From Erodium maritimum (lineage: Eukaryota > Streptophyta > Magnoliopsida > Geraniales > Geraniaceae): a stretch of 64,000 nt of DNA. Of the stretch, positions 43,704 to 56,224 are shown one piece after another (within the stretch, counting starts at the first letter, position 1; each line of letters opens with the position of its first letter). The stretch lies in NCBI GenBank assembly GCA_963921825.1, contig OY997596.1, positions 36,819,932-36,883,931 on the forward strand, read 5' to 3'. A program made the position numbers and the translations under genes. Under the pieces are notes generated by a model. It was not told the DNA's origin. It did no database searches and saw nothing but the letters and a program-made list of their open reading frames with translations.

Positions 43704-44560
43704 AAGGATAATATTTATTTCTCTGACTCTGCTATAACTTACACCCCACCAAATTTTAGTTTCCATCGGTGGCCTTTATGGTTTTGGCCATAGAGGTTGC
43801 GGGTGAAGCTCTCTCTCCCTTTTTTTCGTCATTTCGAGCCTCTCTTCAAGTAGTTGTCTTCACCTGCATAGCAACTGCAGCCTTCCTTCACTCGAGCACA
43901 GCCGTCGCCGCCTTTGTCGTGTCACTCCACTGTTGTCGGATCTACGATTCAATCATGCGAGCCGCGGATGGATACTTACCTCTTCGTCGTCGATTGGGGT
44001 AATATCGAGTCTAAGAGACTATCATATGTGGCTAGGAGACTATAATGAGCCTCAGAAGCTATTCCAAAATTGATCCTCCCAATTTATGGTTTCGTTTCGT
44101 TTTGTCGAGATTTGGTTTTGGTATAATTTTACCAACCGAACATCCGCACGAGTCGCTTGGAGAAGGCCTTGGAGCGATATAGTTAGTGGATTTGGGATCC
44201 GGGGCCTATCCATCAAGACCTGGGACTGACGTTGATTGGCCGTCCCGGGAGGAGCAAGGAAGCTATTCGTTTTTCCTGTCTCGGTTTGGTACATTTTGAT
44301 TCAATTTTAGTTTCAGGCTTAATTTGTTGTTTTGCTAGTTTGAGTTCTAGTATTGTTCTTAGGTTGAATATTTTTGAAAATGTGGTAAGAGGTCGTCCTC
44401 AGTTTGTAGCTACGATGAAAAGTAGCGTTTTTTTTACGGGTCCATGAGAGCCGGTTTGCCTACGGGAGGCTCGGACAATATTCTGGAGCCCGTGGCTTTA
44501 GCCCTACTCTGTAACCCTTGATTTGCAGTAATGCCCTCTATTTACCGTTTCAAGAAAAAA
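43704..44560 (+). mobile_element. Poly(A) retroposon, first of a tandem pair
   Basis: Ends in an A-run before AAGTCAGGTT (44561-44570); the same 10-mer precedes it (43694-43703). The 3' part (TCCTCAGTTTGTAGCTACGA, ACGGGTCCATGAGAG, TTAGCCCTACTCTGTAACC) is shared with the next element. There is no long reading frame. Probably a SINE or a non-autonomous LINE derivative. Confidence 0.65.
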
Positions 44561-44570
44561 AAGTCAGGTT

Positions 44571-45351
44571 TTAAAAAATTAAAATTCTTATCATAATAAA
44601 CCCATGTCATGTAATTGAGTCAAAGAGATTGTAATCTCTGTCGCCGCTTTTTTTTGTTGCCGTTGTTATGGCCAAGACGACCACCAACGACCCCTCGCAT
44701 GTTTCTCCTCCAGCCGATGTTACAACACCATCCCTGCTCACCACAACTCCACCCGCCCTCGGCTCCTCGAACGTCCACGGATCAACGAGCGTTTACAGCG
44801 GTACATGGAAGGTACGAGCACTATACTTCCCGTTCGTCGTAGTCTTCTACGCGGCAGTTACCAGATAGCTAAGGTGGGTTTGGGATCCGGGATGTGGGAT
44901 GGTAAGATTGGGTACCGATCTACGACACCCCTTGTCGGGTTATCCCGACGTTTCAAGACGACATGTCTATCGCGTCTTTCTGTGCGAAACATCCCAAGCT
45001 GATCCTGGAAAATAAGATCTATCATGAGGCGTTATTCTACTGTTTATTTCTTTCTAGTTTTTCAATTGTTAGTTCCTTTATTTCCAGTACTTTGTTGTAT
45101 GTCTATTTTGCTTTTAATTTGAACTACATGTTTTGGATTTTTAGTTGGATTCCTAGTATTGAGTTTTATTTAGTTGAAAGTGTGGTAAGAGAAGATCCTC
45201 AGTTTGTGTCTACGATAAAAAGTAGACAAGTTCTACGGGTCCATGAGAGCTGGGTAACTCACAAGGGACTCGAACACTATTATGGAGCCTAGGGCCTTTG
45301 GCCCTACTATGTAACCTTTGATTGGTAGTGATGCACTATTATTTAGTTAAA
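44571..45351 (+). mobile_element. Poly(A) retroposon, second of a tandem pair
   Basis: Same family as 43704-44560 but diverged. The 3' parts align well and the 5' parts only weakly. It lies between AAGTCAGGTT at 44561-44570 and again at 45352-45361. Two insertions at one site, or a tandem transposition, would explain three copies of the target sequence. Confidence 0.6.
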
Positions 45352-45361
45352 AAGTCAGGTT

Positions 45362-47214
45362 TGGAAATACTGCTTTAATGCCAAAACTTTATATCGAGGC
45401 TCTACATAAAAGTTCTCCTAAAAGAAAATACAAGAAACTACTAGAAGACTCTTTTAGGCTGTCGTGCTCTATCTTGTAAAACATTCGGGTCCGAATGCAA
45501 GGAAACTGTTAGTGTCCCGACATCGTATGTGTTAATGGACGAGCAAAATCAAGCCAAAAAAGGATAAAGTTAGATACTAGATTCTTCAAGTAGACGGATC
45601 TTCCCGTACATCATCTATTTAAGTTTGAGGTTCTCAATTGGCCCCCATGAGGGTGTTGCGCAAACCTTGTGCGAGTATTGGTCAAAGCTCATATAATGTT
45701 GAATGTGAGGATTCATTGTAGAACCTACAGTCCTAAGTATCGTTGTTGTAATCTTATCCACCACATCCCCATAAATACAACCCCTAGCACAAACAACCCT
45801 TACCGTTGTGCACCTAGAGAAATCTTGTAGGACGATCGCCAAGTCTAGAGGATAGCCTTCCTCTTTTCCTCTACGCCGCGTAGTAATTGTCGATGTCCTA
45901 TCGACCCACGCCCAAACCTATGTGTCATTGCTCCTACATCAAAGATGTTTTATCATCGTCACTCCATCTATGAATATGTGCCAAGGAGTACAAGACCTGT
46001 GGGAGATTGCTGCACCTTTAGTCCCCAACCGCCCTCGATCCAGATCTCCTGGTTGCATCCTTTACCATAACCACCATAATCCCAAGTGCCAACCATCCAT
46101 GTAAGACCCATAACTTCTGTTCATTACTATTTCGTAGCTATCATATGCTCTAAAACAAGTCACGTTTGTTAGTTATATGCCATAGGTCAATCTCTGTTAT
46201 GTTTGACATCATCATTTATTCATATTTTGTTAAATAGTAATTATGTGAATAAATAACTCTTGCTAAGATCATCAAGTATGTGACTTGATAGTAAAACTCT
46301 TAGATGTATAAAAAGTATTATTCATTGATCCATAGTCTTAATGATATATTAAGACTGATATGATGTTGACTGATAATCACGTTTTGTTGATCATGCATAT
46401 GAGATATGAAATCAAATCATAGATTTCCTTTGTCAAATTAGTATTGGATGACACATTGTGAGAATACGACATAGGAATTATCATGAGTATTGCTCAGTAC
46501 CACAATATAGCTGAAGTCCTTAGACCTTGTAGTCATCATGGATTTCTATATACATGTGTTTGCATCTTGACACAATTCAACATTGTCTTTAACCGAAAAA
46601 AAAGATTGATGTTGGGTGCAAAATCATCTATATGAGCAATGTGAGTGATTAATCAGAGTATTTTTCCTCATATAAATATGAGATGGATGTCGTTGGGCCC
46701 CATGATAAGTGAGATTATCGAAATGCACGGTCATGTGAATCGATAATGCGTTATCACTCACAATCCACTTGGGATCAAGAAACTCACGATCAAATATAAT
46801 AAAGATGATGTTCTTATGTCTTATATTCAAGTGCGATATTAGAGACAAAGGGATTAAGATATTCGATCGCGGTTTGAGGTTGAATCAAATTATCGATCTT
46901 CATATAACTTTGGATAGTCATAATATTTTGTTGGAGACCAACTATTAAATGTGGACGAGTTAAGGATTTTGGGCCCACTACCAACGTTGTATGAGCCTAT
47001 AGGGTCACAGAACAAGCCCAAAACCAAATGGACTTTAGAAGATCAATTAAATGAATATAATTAATTCATTACTCGTTTTTATTTTCTAATATAATTAAAA
47101 TATATTATCTGATTATCTTAAGAAGATAAAATAAATAAATATATTTTTATATTTATTTTTCAGATTTGAATTCGCTTAAAAAGTTTTTTTTTTGGATTAG
47201 CTCAGAAATTTATT
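45362..47214. other. Unassigned region, possible old LTR-type sequence
   Basis: AT-rich with no coding signal. The part from about 46100 to 47060 (many ATCATGTG/GATCAT stretches, then GGGCCCACTACC and CAGAACAAGCCC) has the look of a plant LTR, but I find neither clear TG...CA ends nor a target duplication, so I do not call an element. Confidence 0.35.
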
Positions 47215-47880
47215 AAAGGGTTAATTTATTAAAGAGGTTATTAAAGGGTTATTAAATAAAGATACTTTTCAATCAAGAAAACATCAAAAGGTCGAAAGAC
47301 CCAAAACATGATTACACAGGAGCTCCCAACAATGGAGCTTTAAAGGCAAAGCCCTTAAAACCAAGGAAGAGTAATCCCCCAAAAACAAAAACAAAAATGA
47401 AACAAAAATCGGGCCAAAGAAAACACTCATTGCTAGTCTCCTTGACTCCCGAGAGGCTCCTTTAGGGTACTTAAGAGCCGTCTGATTCCACATATCCAAA
47501 GTTGTAGGGGCGGCTTGAATAACCCTTTTTCCGACTCATGGAACACGTTCTAGGCTTAGTATAGGTCTTGATACCCAGAGAGGTATGCTTCATAATGACC
47601 TGACCCCTAGATATCGAGGGTTTAGATAAGGCATATTTTTAAGGATTTCCATGATGCTCAACAACCGAGATCGAGTCCGAAAATACCGGCCCAGCAGCTT
47701 GGTGATCACCAAGCCCAATATTTGTGCCCAAAAGAAGAGGGCCAGGAACCTGGGCCACCGAATCAGCTGAAACAACCCCAACATGGGCTTCCTTCTCGTA
47801 GGATTCACTACAACCTGAACCCAATAACCCCCTAAGGCTTCGGTCTCACGTGAGCCCACCTTGACGTCAACTGATACTAT
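47215..47880 (-). mobile_element. Possible LINE fragment
   Basis: On the minus strand a short Gly/Trp-containing stretch (GYWVQVVVNPTRRKP) resembles the end of plant LINE ORF1 (a guess from composition). It is followed by a 3'-like end running through CTTGATTGAAAAGTATCTTTATTTAATAA to a poly(A)-like low end near 47190. No target duplication was identified. Confidence 0.35.
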
Positions 47881-47884
47881 AGAG

Positions 47885-48110
47885 CATAGTTGTAAAAGAC
47901 GGGCCTAGTCGACGCCTAGTCGGAAAAATCTCTCCCACCGCCATGATTTGGATGGGTCGGGCGGGCAGAGGCGGCCGACCGATTTTTGGTCGTTTGGGCG
48001 GCGGCGAGGCGGGTAATCCGGCGGCGAGTCGGGCTAATCGGCGACGAGGCGGCGGCGGTTTCAACAAAAAACGCTGAGTCTTCAGCAACTTGGCTTCACT
48101 CTTATCACTG
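47885..48110. repeat. GC-rich GGCGGCGAG/TCGGG repeat tract
   Basis: Short degenerate repeats of CGGCGA(G/C)(G/T)CGGG type in an otherwise AT-rich neighbourhood, with CCTAGTCGACGCCTAGTCGG at the left. Possibly a GC-rich retroposon fragment. Not further assignable. Confidence 0.4.
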
Positions 48111-48220
48111 GCATAGAAAAAAATTCACAAGATCACCTCACCACTGTCGCGAGACGTCAATATGAGACGAAAGAGATCTGATCATGGTGTGGGATGAGAG
48201 AGATCACTGCGTGAAAAGGG

Positions 48221-48323
48221 GAAGAAGAAGAAGAAGAAGAAGAAGAAGAAGAAGAAGAAGAAGAAGAAGAAGAAGAAGAAGAAGAAGAAGAAGAAGAAGA
48301 AGAAGAAGAAGAAGAAGAAGAAG
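48221..48323 (+). repeat. (GAA)n microsatellite, about 34 units
   Basis: Uninterrupted GAA/TTC run with no associated gene. Long reading frames of poly-Arg or poly-Leu across it are artefacts of the repeat. Confidence 0.95.
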
Positions 48324-48370
48324 GGAGAGAGTGGCGTGGCTGCTGCGGCTGTGTGTTGTTAGGGACTTAG

Positions 48371-49850
48371 AGCATGTACAACGGGTAGGCTTGTATCTGA
48401 GGCTAGGGTCCTGGGTCCTATATGCTGACTGTACAAAATAGGGGGACTCGGGACTCAAAATAGACTATGTTTAACTATGGTGAGTTCTGGATGTGAGTCT
48501 TGAGTCTTGGATGTGAGTCATGGATTATGACTGGATGCTGACTGGATGTTAATTAATTGATATTTTGCTGTTTTATTTAATTCTTTATTGAAACAATTAA
48601 TATTATATAAAATTGAAATAAATCTGAAAAATAATAATTCATGGTAATATAAAATAAAGATCGATAAATTTAACACAATTAAAAATGAACTTGAACTTTT
48701 ATTCATCCCCTTTTAATACAACCCGCAAAAAATACAAGTTCAAGAATACAATTAAACATACATATCATTGTGGTGGTGGTGGTGGTGGTTGTTTACGAAG
48801 ATCTTTCATTTCAGCATCAATCCCTTCCATAATGTCCCACACTCGAGACTTGAGAAAACCGTGTTGCGAAAACTGGTCATCGTTGTAGTTGGAGATATCC
48901 TTTGCCTCCAACTCATTGTATTTGTCATAGTATTGTTGCCACCGGTCGGCTACGTCCTGATATAGGCGGGTCCTTTGTAGGTTGCTTTGTTTTGTCTCGA
49001 CCCTTTATTTTTCCAGCATCGCCATTACTTGTATTTGCTCCGTGAGGTTGTTCCCTTTCCTCTTCGAAGACTTTTTTCCCAACGACCGCGTTTGGCGAGA
49101 TCTTTGAGACGGACCTACTTCGAACGTGGTGGGGGGAGGGGGGATGATTCTTGATGACCTCCCTCGCTTGGATCGCAAGATGCCCATTCTGGTGCTTCAA
49201 ACTCGCCACCAACAGGTGTGTGATCTTCACATGTACTTGTGGGTGGGGTTGAGCTATAATTCCCTCCCTCATCCAACCGTTGTCTTTATTGGCGTTGTTG
49301 TCGACCTCGATGTACATTCGCCTTCGTGCCTTCCTCGGTAGTGAACTTGTCCTCATTCTCAAGCAGCTCGACCCAATGATCGAGGTCGAATTTGAGTGGG
49401 TGATCCCTCGGTCTTTCTTTTTCAGGGGTCTTTCCCACATCTCCTTTGCCACCCTTATGTGGTCATCATGGTTCCATCCGCTATGGTACTCGGACTTCGA
49501 AATCTTCAGATAACCGAGAAACCTCTTGGTTCGTGACTGACCAGCGACCCAATGTTTCTTGATCACATTCCACTCGAATCAGGGATAAATCCTGGGCGCG
49601 TTGTACTTACGCGCAACATTGCACCAGAATGTGCCTCCCTGCTGGGAAGTTCCCTTAATTGGGTCTTTTGATGTCGAGAGCCACACACTAATGAGGTGCT
49701 TATCCGCCTCGATGGTCCATTTCCTCCGTGCTCCTCCATCCGGTGTTGCTCGTCGTTGGGAAGGTCCGATAGAGGATGACTGTGACGATATACGGGTGCT
49801 TGTGCCGGTTGGGAGTGGAAAATCGGGGTAGTTGTAATATTGTGGTGGTC
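48371..49850 (-). mobile_element. Harbinger-type element with decayed Myb-like ORF (right end not found)
   Basis: Begins GAGCATGTACAACGG after TTA (48368-48370), the same terminus as the MITE at 43322. About 48770-49850 on the minus strand encodes a protein of the plant PIF/Harbinger ORF1 (Myb/SANT-like) type: RKWTIEADKHLISVWL, GGTFWCNVARKYN, IKKHWVAGQSRTKRFLGYLK, GWNHDDHIRVAKEMW and a C-terminal YNDDQFSQHGFLKSRVWDIM. The frame changes several times, so it is a pseudogene. The DDE transposase gene is not seen. The matching right terminus is not visible; the element may be truncated near the LTR at 50205. Confidence 0.65.
48770..49850 (-). pseudogene. Myb/SANT-like PIF/Harbinger ORF1 remnant
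   Basis: An N-terminal trihelix/SANT-like segment with tryptophans (RKWTIEADKHLISVWL) is followed by FWCNVARKYN and KKHWVAGQSRTKRF, then a middle with repeated KDRG, and a tail rich in proline (a GGT run on the plus strand at 48773-48788). Such proteins cooperate with the DDE transposase and bind subterminal DNA. At least three frame or stop changes are visible, so no product is expected. Confidence 0.65.
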
Positions 49851-50204
49851 CACCGAAGGGAAGCTATTCAAATTTAATATGAGAATGCTCTTTGCGCACA
49901 TGGAACTTTCTGGTGCCAGCACGCAAAACAACACTGGCATGCTAAGGTGGACAAAAACTCGAAGTTCTTCCAAGCTTCATCGACGTACATGTGCAGGATT
50001 AATGCAGTTGTGGCTTTCAAAAATACGATGGGTCATCTGGTCACCTAGGAATAAGGTATGAAGGAGCTTATCACTTATTACTTCGACCAACTGTTTACTA
50101 CTAGTCAGTCGGACCTTGCGGAGTTCCCTCTCACGCTACCTGCTCGGATCGAACCTGAACATAACCTCTCCCTCCTCTTTCATGGACTGATCAATAGATG
50201 AATC
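49851..50204. other. Unassigned segment
   Basis: May be the continuation of the Harbinger element. No reading frame or terminal repeat is recognised. Confidence 0.35.
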
Positions 50205-51514
50205 TGTTGGGTCTCGAGGTAAGGTTGCAGATGAACCTACTCGCAGTGGAAAATCAATGAAAACCAAGAGACGATTAAAACCAAGAAACAACAAACAAAG
50301 AATGGATTCACAAGAGAAAAATTCAGCACTATTTCTTACCAAAACAAGAACACCGGATAATGAATGATTGGCTTGATCCTCCAAGACGCCTACGTAATAA
50401 CATGGGAATCAAAGCCACATAGTTGTTCTCTTTGAGGACTCAAGAACACAAAAATGGAGGTGGGAGCTTGCCTTGGCCGAAATTGAAAGGGAGAGGAGGG
50501 AGAAATTATTTTTCCTATTCTTGTCTTGTGCTTGTTATGTTGAAAAAAGATGACTCAAACATAACAAACTCCATCAACTTGTCAAGCTAGAAGCATGGGA
50601 CACGTATGGTGACAAGTAAGGTGTAAATATGACAAAGTATGGCTAGACAAGATGAGGTTAGGTGGTGAATCACCAACACCTTAATCCTTGTCTTGCTTAC
50701 TTAGTACTAATTAATCAAGACTTGATTAATTAGTTCCATAGGCCTTGGTTGCATGGGCCTCTCATGGGCCTCCTGGAACATGGCCCATGGCCATTCCCAA
50801 CGAGGTCGTGTGACGCGCTCATCGCCACCAAGCCTTCCATACTGGAAATGTCCAACATTATCCGACGCGATCAATCCCAAGACTCCAAGCCTTGTCTTGA
50901 TCCGTAAAGTCCTATTCACTTACAGACACATGACCCAAAATCTACTTTTGGTCATGTCCCGAGACAACTCCCTTTTGGCCATTCTTCATAAATGTGTCAA
51001 TGAGTTCCAACATTATTCTCAATCACTGTTCCTTGATATGTGAGATGGCCGAATATATGATACCCAGTATCATGTGCATGGCCATGCTATTCTTTCAGTT
51101 ACTCTCGATCAAGCGACTGAGAACCGATATCTTTCCCATACCGTAGTATGAGGGATAAATCCCTTAGCTGTCTTTCGTGTCACTCATGCAGTCCATCCCC
51201 AAGTCAATCCTGTCCGTTATGGAAGCCCTGTTATGGACAACGTTAGGCTCAGGTCAAACTCAGTTGTTTACTGCATAGCGATCACAAAGACTCCTTGGTC
51301 TAAGGATACATGACAAGCTACGACAATGAATATGTTCATGACTTGATCTATGGAACATATTCATGTCCAGTCGTCCAATATCATGTCCCACATGATATCT
51401 ATGATCAGACTCCGGATTCCCATTCCAATGACTAACAGAACGTAAGCCATAAAGAGCCATTATTCATACTAGTCGCTTCTAGTGAAACTTTGTTGACTAG
51501 GATTCACTCCAACA
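50205..51514 (-). mobile_element. Probable solo LTR, Ty1/copia-like (fossil)
   Basis: About 1.3 kb bounded by TGTTGG and CCAACA. On the minus strand it begins TGTTGGAGTGAATCCTAG, a start I associate with plant Ty1/copia LTRs. No internal coding region or second LTR is present. The five bases on either side (GAATC and CATAA) do not match, so the target duplication is lost or the ends are not exact. Confidence 0.5.
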
Positions 51515-52228
51515 CATAAGTAATATAAAGCCACTTTAATTTTATTGCTAACGATGATATATACATTTGGACATTTAGGATTGAACTACGGGCACTAAGA
51601 CTAACATAATCAACATCTTGCTACAATACAAAACACTATGAAAGCTCTAGTGGATCAAAACTAAAAGAAAAGAAATAAGCTAAGTATGCTTTTCTAAGAC
51701 TAAATCATGTATAAATAGCAAGCGTAGGCGTAAAATTACACCTACGAGACTTGTCTCATGAAGAGTCCAAACAACTTCTCTGTATCATAGGTAGATTAGA
51801 ATTTGTTTATTCTGAATGTAATTCCATATTTTGTGAATACACTATTGTTTTGAAATCAATACAATTTTTATTTATGTGTTGTGAATCTGGGATATGCTAC
51901 TACTCTCTATGGATGTGTTTTTCGAAATTTTGATGTAATCTGAAAATTATAATTTCAACGAAGAATTAGCGAAAAGTAAAACAAACAACATTAGTGAATT
52001 TTTTTTAAAATGATTAAATAAAAATTAATTATGTTAATAAATTTAATTAATAAGAAGTGAAATTAAATAAAAATATTCTTAAGAGAAATAATGAAACAAA
52101 TTGTAAGATGAATTTAAAAAACTGAAAAAATAATTATCCAAATTTTAGAAAAATTAAAACAATTTTTTATGAAAAATAAAAGTTATAGTTTTAAAAAATA
52201 ATGACTTTAATGACAAATATGAAAATTA
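51515..52228. other. Unassigned AT-rich segment
   Basis: Nothing beyond AT-rich sequence is recognised. Short reading frames look accidental. Confidence 0.4.
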
Positions 52229-52244
52229 GAAGGTTAATGAAGAG

Positions 52245-53097
52245 GTCATTCCTAACCTTTCTTTTCTCTCTACAGACGCTACCCACGCTCCTCTCTCTTT
52301 GTCCTGAACTTCTTGTCGGCGACTTTCCTTCTTCTATGGGGGTCGTTGGCCCTCTTTCTTTTGCTTTCCCTATGGCCGTCGACCCCATCTCTCACACCCT
52401 GCACCGTCGTCGTTCTGCACCGCTTGTCGCCCATCTCCGTTTGTTGCTGTTCATCGCTCGCTCTCATGCTCTACATGCCGCCACTGCTTGTCGTTTTGTA
52501 TTGTCCATCGCCCCGCACATGCACAAGCCGAGTCGCACCGTCCATCAAAGGCCCGAGCCCGCCTCCATGCAACGTTTGAGTCCGAGCTCCACCCTCACTA
52601 GACCGAGTCCCACCCACCTTCTCTAAACGAGCCTCCCGCTTCAGTTTCATTGATTATTGTCGTAACTGTTGGGGCAACGCCTCACAGCCGCCGTCATACC
52701 ATCTAAGTTTTGTCTGTGGCCCCTGTCTTCTGTGCCACTATACCGCCACTGATCATCTGGGACTCCCTGATGTTGTGCATCCCTACACAACTCTCCCTGG
52801 TTCTCGCCCCCAACAACCAGGCTTCTCGCTCTCAGACTAATTGGTTTCCACCGTAACAGATGAAGGGAACCCCCTGAAAGGGTTTCTAGCTTCTTGCCCT
52901 TGCTTAATTGTGTTGATCTACTTTGTTCTTGTTATTGTTGTCCTAGTTTCCTATAGGAATGTGTTGTTTAGCCTAAAGCGTTGGGACACCTATCATTGAT
53001 GGGTGCCAGATTATATTCTCGATTGGGTGCGTCTATTCCCGACTTGTTGTATGTTTGGCATTATTAATGAAGCTGGTATAATACCCTTTCAAAAAAT
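52245..53097 (+). mobile_element. Poly(A) retroposon with 16-bp target duplication
   Basis: GAAGGTTAATGAAGAG (52229-52244) and GAAGGTTAAAGAAGAG (53098-53113) flank 853 bp ending in a short A-run. The 5' half is pyrimidine- and GC-rich with many GTCG/CCGCC stretches and resembles a LINE 5' region. The 3' half (TTGTTATTGTTGTCCTAG, TATTAATGAAGCTGG) resembles LINE 3' ends. No intact gene. Non-autonomous retroposon. Confidence 0.75.
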
Positions 53098-53113
53098 GAA
53101 GGTTAAAGAAGAG

Positions 53114-56100
53114 TATTTTGATATTTTACAAATCTCAATTTTTGTGAGAACTAGATACATGAATTTGAAATTTGATTGCTAATGATGGATTTTTTTATTA
53201 GAAATTTAAAGAAAATAGAAAAAGTGAAAACCTTAAAATGTTTTTTTTTTACTAAAAGGTGCAAATTTTATTGATATTAGATCAGAACAGAGATGTGCGC
53301 CAGGGAACAGGCTCCCTGGCCAGTAGAAAAGAACATACATCGAACATAAAGTTCATCTTTCTTTTCCCATACAACCGTCACTGACGTTTTTGAAATCCGA
53401 TGGCGGGATGCCCCGACGGCCACCTTAAAGGCATGAAAGAGGGTGGGGGGGAGGGGGCGGTGAGAAGATGGTACTGGAAGTCCCATCCCAATCCATAGGC
53501 CAGGACTGCATCTGTAAAGCGTAAATTAAAAAGTACTGATCCGTACTGCTCAAGGTAGGGCCTGCATACCGTAGGGTCACCCAAGAGTTACACTTTTCTT
53601 TTTCTATAAAACTGAACTTGTGGACATCAATACTGAAGGAAGGACTGGCTTGACTCAGGGATCCCTTCCAGCAATCGTCCCCGAGTCTTGTGGGTAGTGG
53701 GTGCGGTGGTGGATGCCATGGATCCCTTCCAGCAATCAAATAAAATTAGTAACGTACTTTGGTTTCCCTTAACTAAGCAATCGCGCTTGCCACAATTTGA
53801 ATTTTTTGCTATGTTTTGTTAGAGGTTTTAAAGTTTACTATTTATCCAACGTTTCGTAATGACCTACGCTTCATTCAATGTTAACCTAATGCATTACGAC
53901 AACACCACGCATCACGCGGTGCTTTCACCTAGTTTATGATTAAAAGTAAACTAATCTCTTACATTTTACCTCTGTTACACTGTTAATCTAATACTAGTGT
54001 CAACATTTAATTTAAACCTCTTTATAACCATCAAATTAGTAAAACAAAATATAAACATTTTTATATACACACCTAAAGCCGGCCGGTCGGTTTTTTACTG
54101 GTCTGGAAGATAAAAAACCGTACCCACCCAAAATGCTACCGGGTTGGTATTTTTTTAACGGTGACTGTCGCCAATGACACTGGTACGAATGATTCCAATG
54201 ATGGGGACGGTCGGTGACTGTCGGTTTTTGGTGACAACCGGATATTTGCCCAGCCCTTACGAGACATGTATATATTAACCACCGGTGCTGCAATGTCTGA
54301 TTTTTGTACGAATATGTTTAGTAAAAAAAGATCATTCATCGAAAAATAATTCATTGAGTTCATGGACTAAAATCATGAGTCTCACTGTGTTTGACAAAAT
54401 TGAAAATCAGGGTTACTAATATACACTATAAATTTTCTAGAAAAGATTTTAGAAAATTTCTAGAAGTTGATGATAATAGCTAGTCATACATGACGTCACA
54501 TATAAGCTAGCATATTTTGGTGTAATTGTCTAGAATTATCTTGAACCTATCATATTTTAACTTGACATGAATGTATCGTGTTTATAGATAAATGTGAATC
54601 CTTAAACTTTTAGATTTTTGTATACAATTTTAGACGATACATCTCATCCATGGAGGCTGTCTTGTTACAAATTAATCTTCATCATTCATTTTAGATTTTG
54701 AGTGTTATAAGTAGATGTTCAAACCCATTCGTTCAATATCATCTAGTATAATCTTTCTATACGGGCATGTTTAATTATTTGTTTATTATATTCTTTCATA
54801 AAAAAAAGACAACGATCAATTCTCGCTTTAGGCCCCAATAATCATTGGGCCGACCTTGAGGTCGACAAAGAGGAGGGAATGGCCATGGAGGCCAAAGAGG
54901 AAGAGGGAATGGCCAGAGAGGTTGGAGAGGACGAACAAGTTTTGGAGTAGATAGATCATTGGTTCATGAAGTAGAGCATGACAGAGGGTATTTAGTCACT
55001 CACATGGAGTTATCTCTATTTTACATAGAACTCGATGAAGACAGACGAAACTTCAAGGTTCATGGGGGTTGGGCTTCCTGGCTGATGACATATGGCTCTT
55101 ATAAATATTTGGATCCAATCGAGATGAGTAAGGTGGTCATTCAAGGAGTGTTTGAACGAGGGGAGTGTGGAATTTATCCGTCAGACTCACAATTTTCCCT
55201 TTTCGACGAATTCTGGACTCCTCCTGGACCTCCTCTGCCCCTTTGGAGAAAAAATAGCTTTATGGAAATATGAATTTAGGAGGCACTGAGTGTTTTTCCA
55301 TTGGAGTTGTTGGGATTATTTCTAAAATTACATCTGTATATGAGGTCAGGTTTGCATATGAACTTGATGCAGATGGTGAGATGACTATGACAAACAATGC
55401 CACTACGGAATGGTTAGTTTTTGAGGATTGGTAGACTTTCTGAGTATAATCATACTGGTTGCTAGGCCTGATTAGCCATTTAATTCACTTTCCTTTTGAG
55501 AAATACTGTTTGTTAGCCAAAAAGCAACACAATTTTACTACAATGAAGGGACAAAGGTGCATGGATCAAGTGTATAAAGCTCAAAGCATTGCTGAAGGGA
55601 ACATACATATAACTGATAAAACTTTCATGTTTCTATACTTGTGTGACATGTCATTTCGTCGGTGAAATACACACTTGGGCGACAAAATTAAACCGTCCCA
55701 AGGGCATACTTACCAGACGTAATGTTCCTTCACTCAAGTATTTACTTGGCCGCATATATTTGCTCTCTTTGACTTATTCTTTCTATATGTCTATAAAAGG
55801 TTAATAAGCCAATTAACTGTCGCAACTTCAAGGGAAAGGTTAGGTTCATTTTAAGACAATAATCAAGCCCTAGGGACAAATTGGCATTTAGAAGTTGAAT
55901 TGCCTATATATCCAAATATATATGTGGTTTGTGATTATTTTTTTCAAGAAAAATAAGTAATTATTCTGAGAAATTTATAACTTGATCACGATTTATACAA
56001 TGTACAATTTAAACTAGTTGTAAAAAACCTTATTCAAGTTTCTAATTCTAAACTAATTTTCATCATGATCTCCACCTTATTTAAGCTTGTTTCTAATTCT

Positions 56101-56209
56101 AAACTAATTTCATCACCTTATTTAAGTTTTTAAATTTCATCTCCAACTCAATGCTTAAAACTAATAATCACATATGTCAAATTTATATCATACTCAACTT
56201 ATTACAATT
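53114..56209. other. Unassigned region with retroposon debris
   Basis: From about 53240 to 53740 a minus-oriented poly(A) retroposon is likely: it starts with a T-run, and CTGCTCAAGGT(A/G)GGG plus GGGTCACCCA recur in the element at 58183. GATCCCTTCCAGCAATC is repeated at 53660 and 53721. About 54060-54260 holds CCGG-rich repeats with GGCTGGGCAAATATCCGG on the minus strand, resembling a TIR tip without a visible partner. A 104-codon frame at 54959-55273 (plus) has no recognised domain. Confidence 0.4.
54959..55273 (+). CDS. Unrecognised 104-codon reading frame
   Basis: Starts MVHEVEHDRGYLVTHMEL and contains GGWASWLMTYGSYKYLDPIE and FSLFDEFWTPPGPP. The composition is protein-like (balanced, few rare residues) but I recognise no domain. 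It is preceded by a purine-rich GAGGGAATGGCC repeat (54870-54920). It could be a captured gene fragment or chance. No intron signals or promoter stand out. Confidence 0.25.
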   Translation: MVHEVEHDRGYLVTHMELSLFYIELDEDRRNFKVHGGWASWLMTYGSYKYLDPIEMSKVVIQGVFERGECGIYPSDSQFSLFDEFWTPPGPPLPLWRKNSFMEI

Positions 56210-56224
56210 TTATATCACCTTGTT

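Noticed and set aside
46100-47060. Possible second LTR fossil
   Set aside because: Composition is suggestive, but no terminal TG...CA pair, partner or target duplication could be found.
48184-48458. Poly-Arg and poly-Leu proteins
   Set aside because: Artefacts of the GAA microsatellite.
54060-54260. Possible hAT or other TIR tip (GGCTGGGCAAATATCCGG on minus)
   Set aside because: No inverted partner or target duplication is visible in the neighbourhood.
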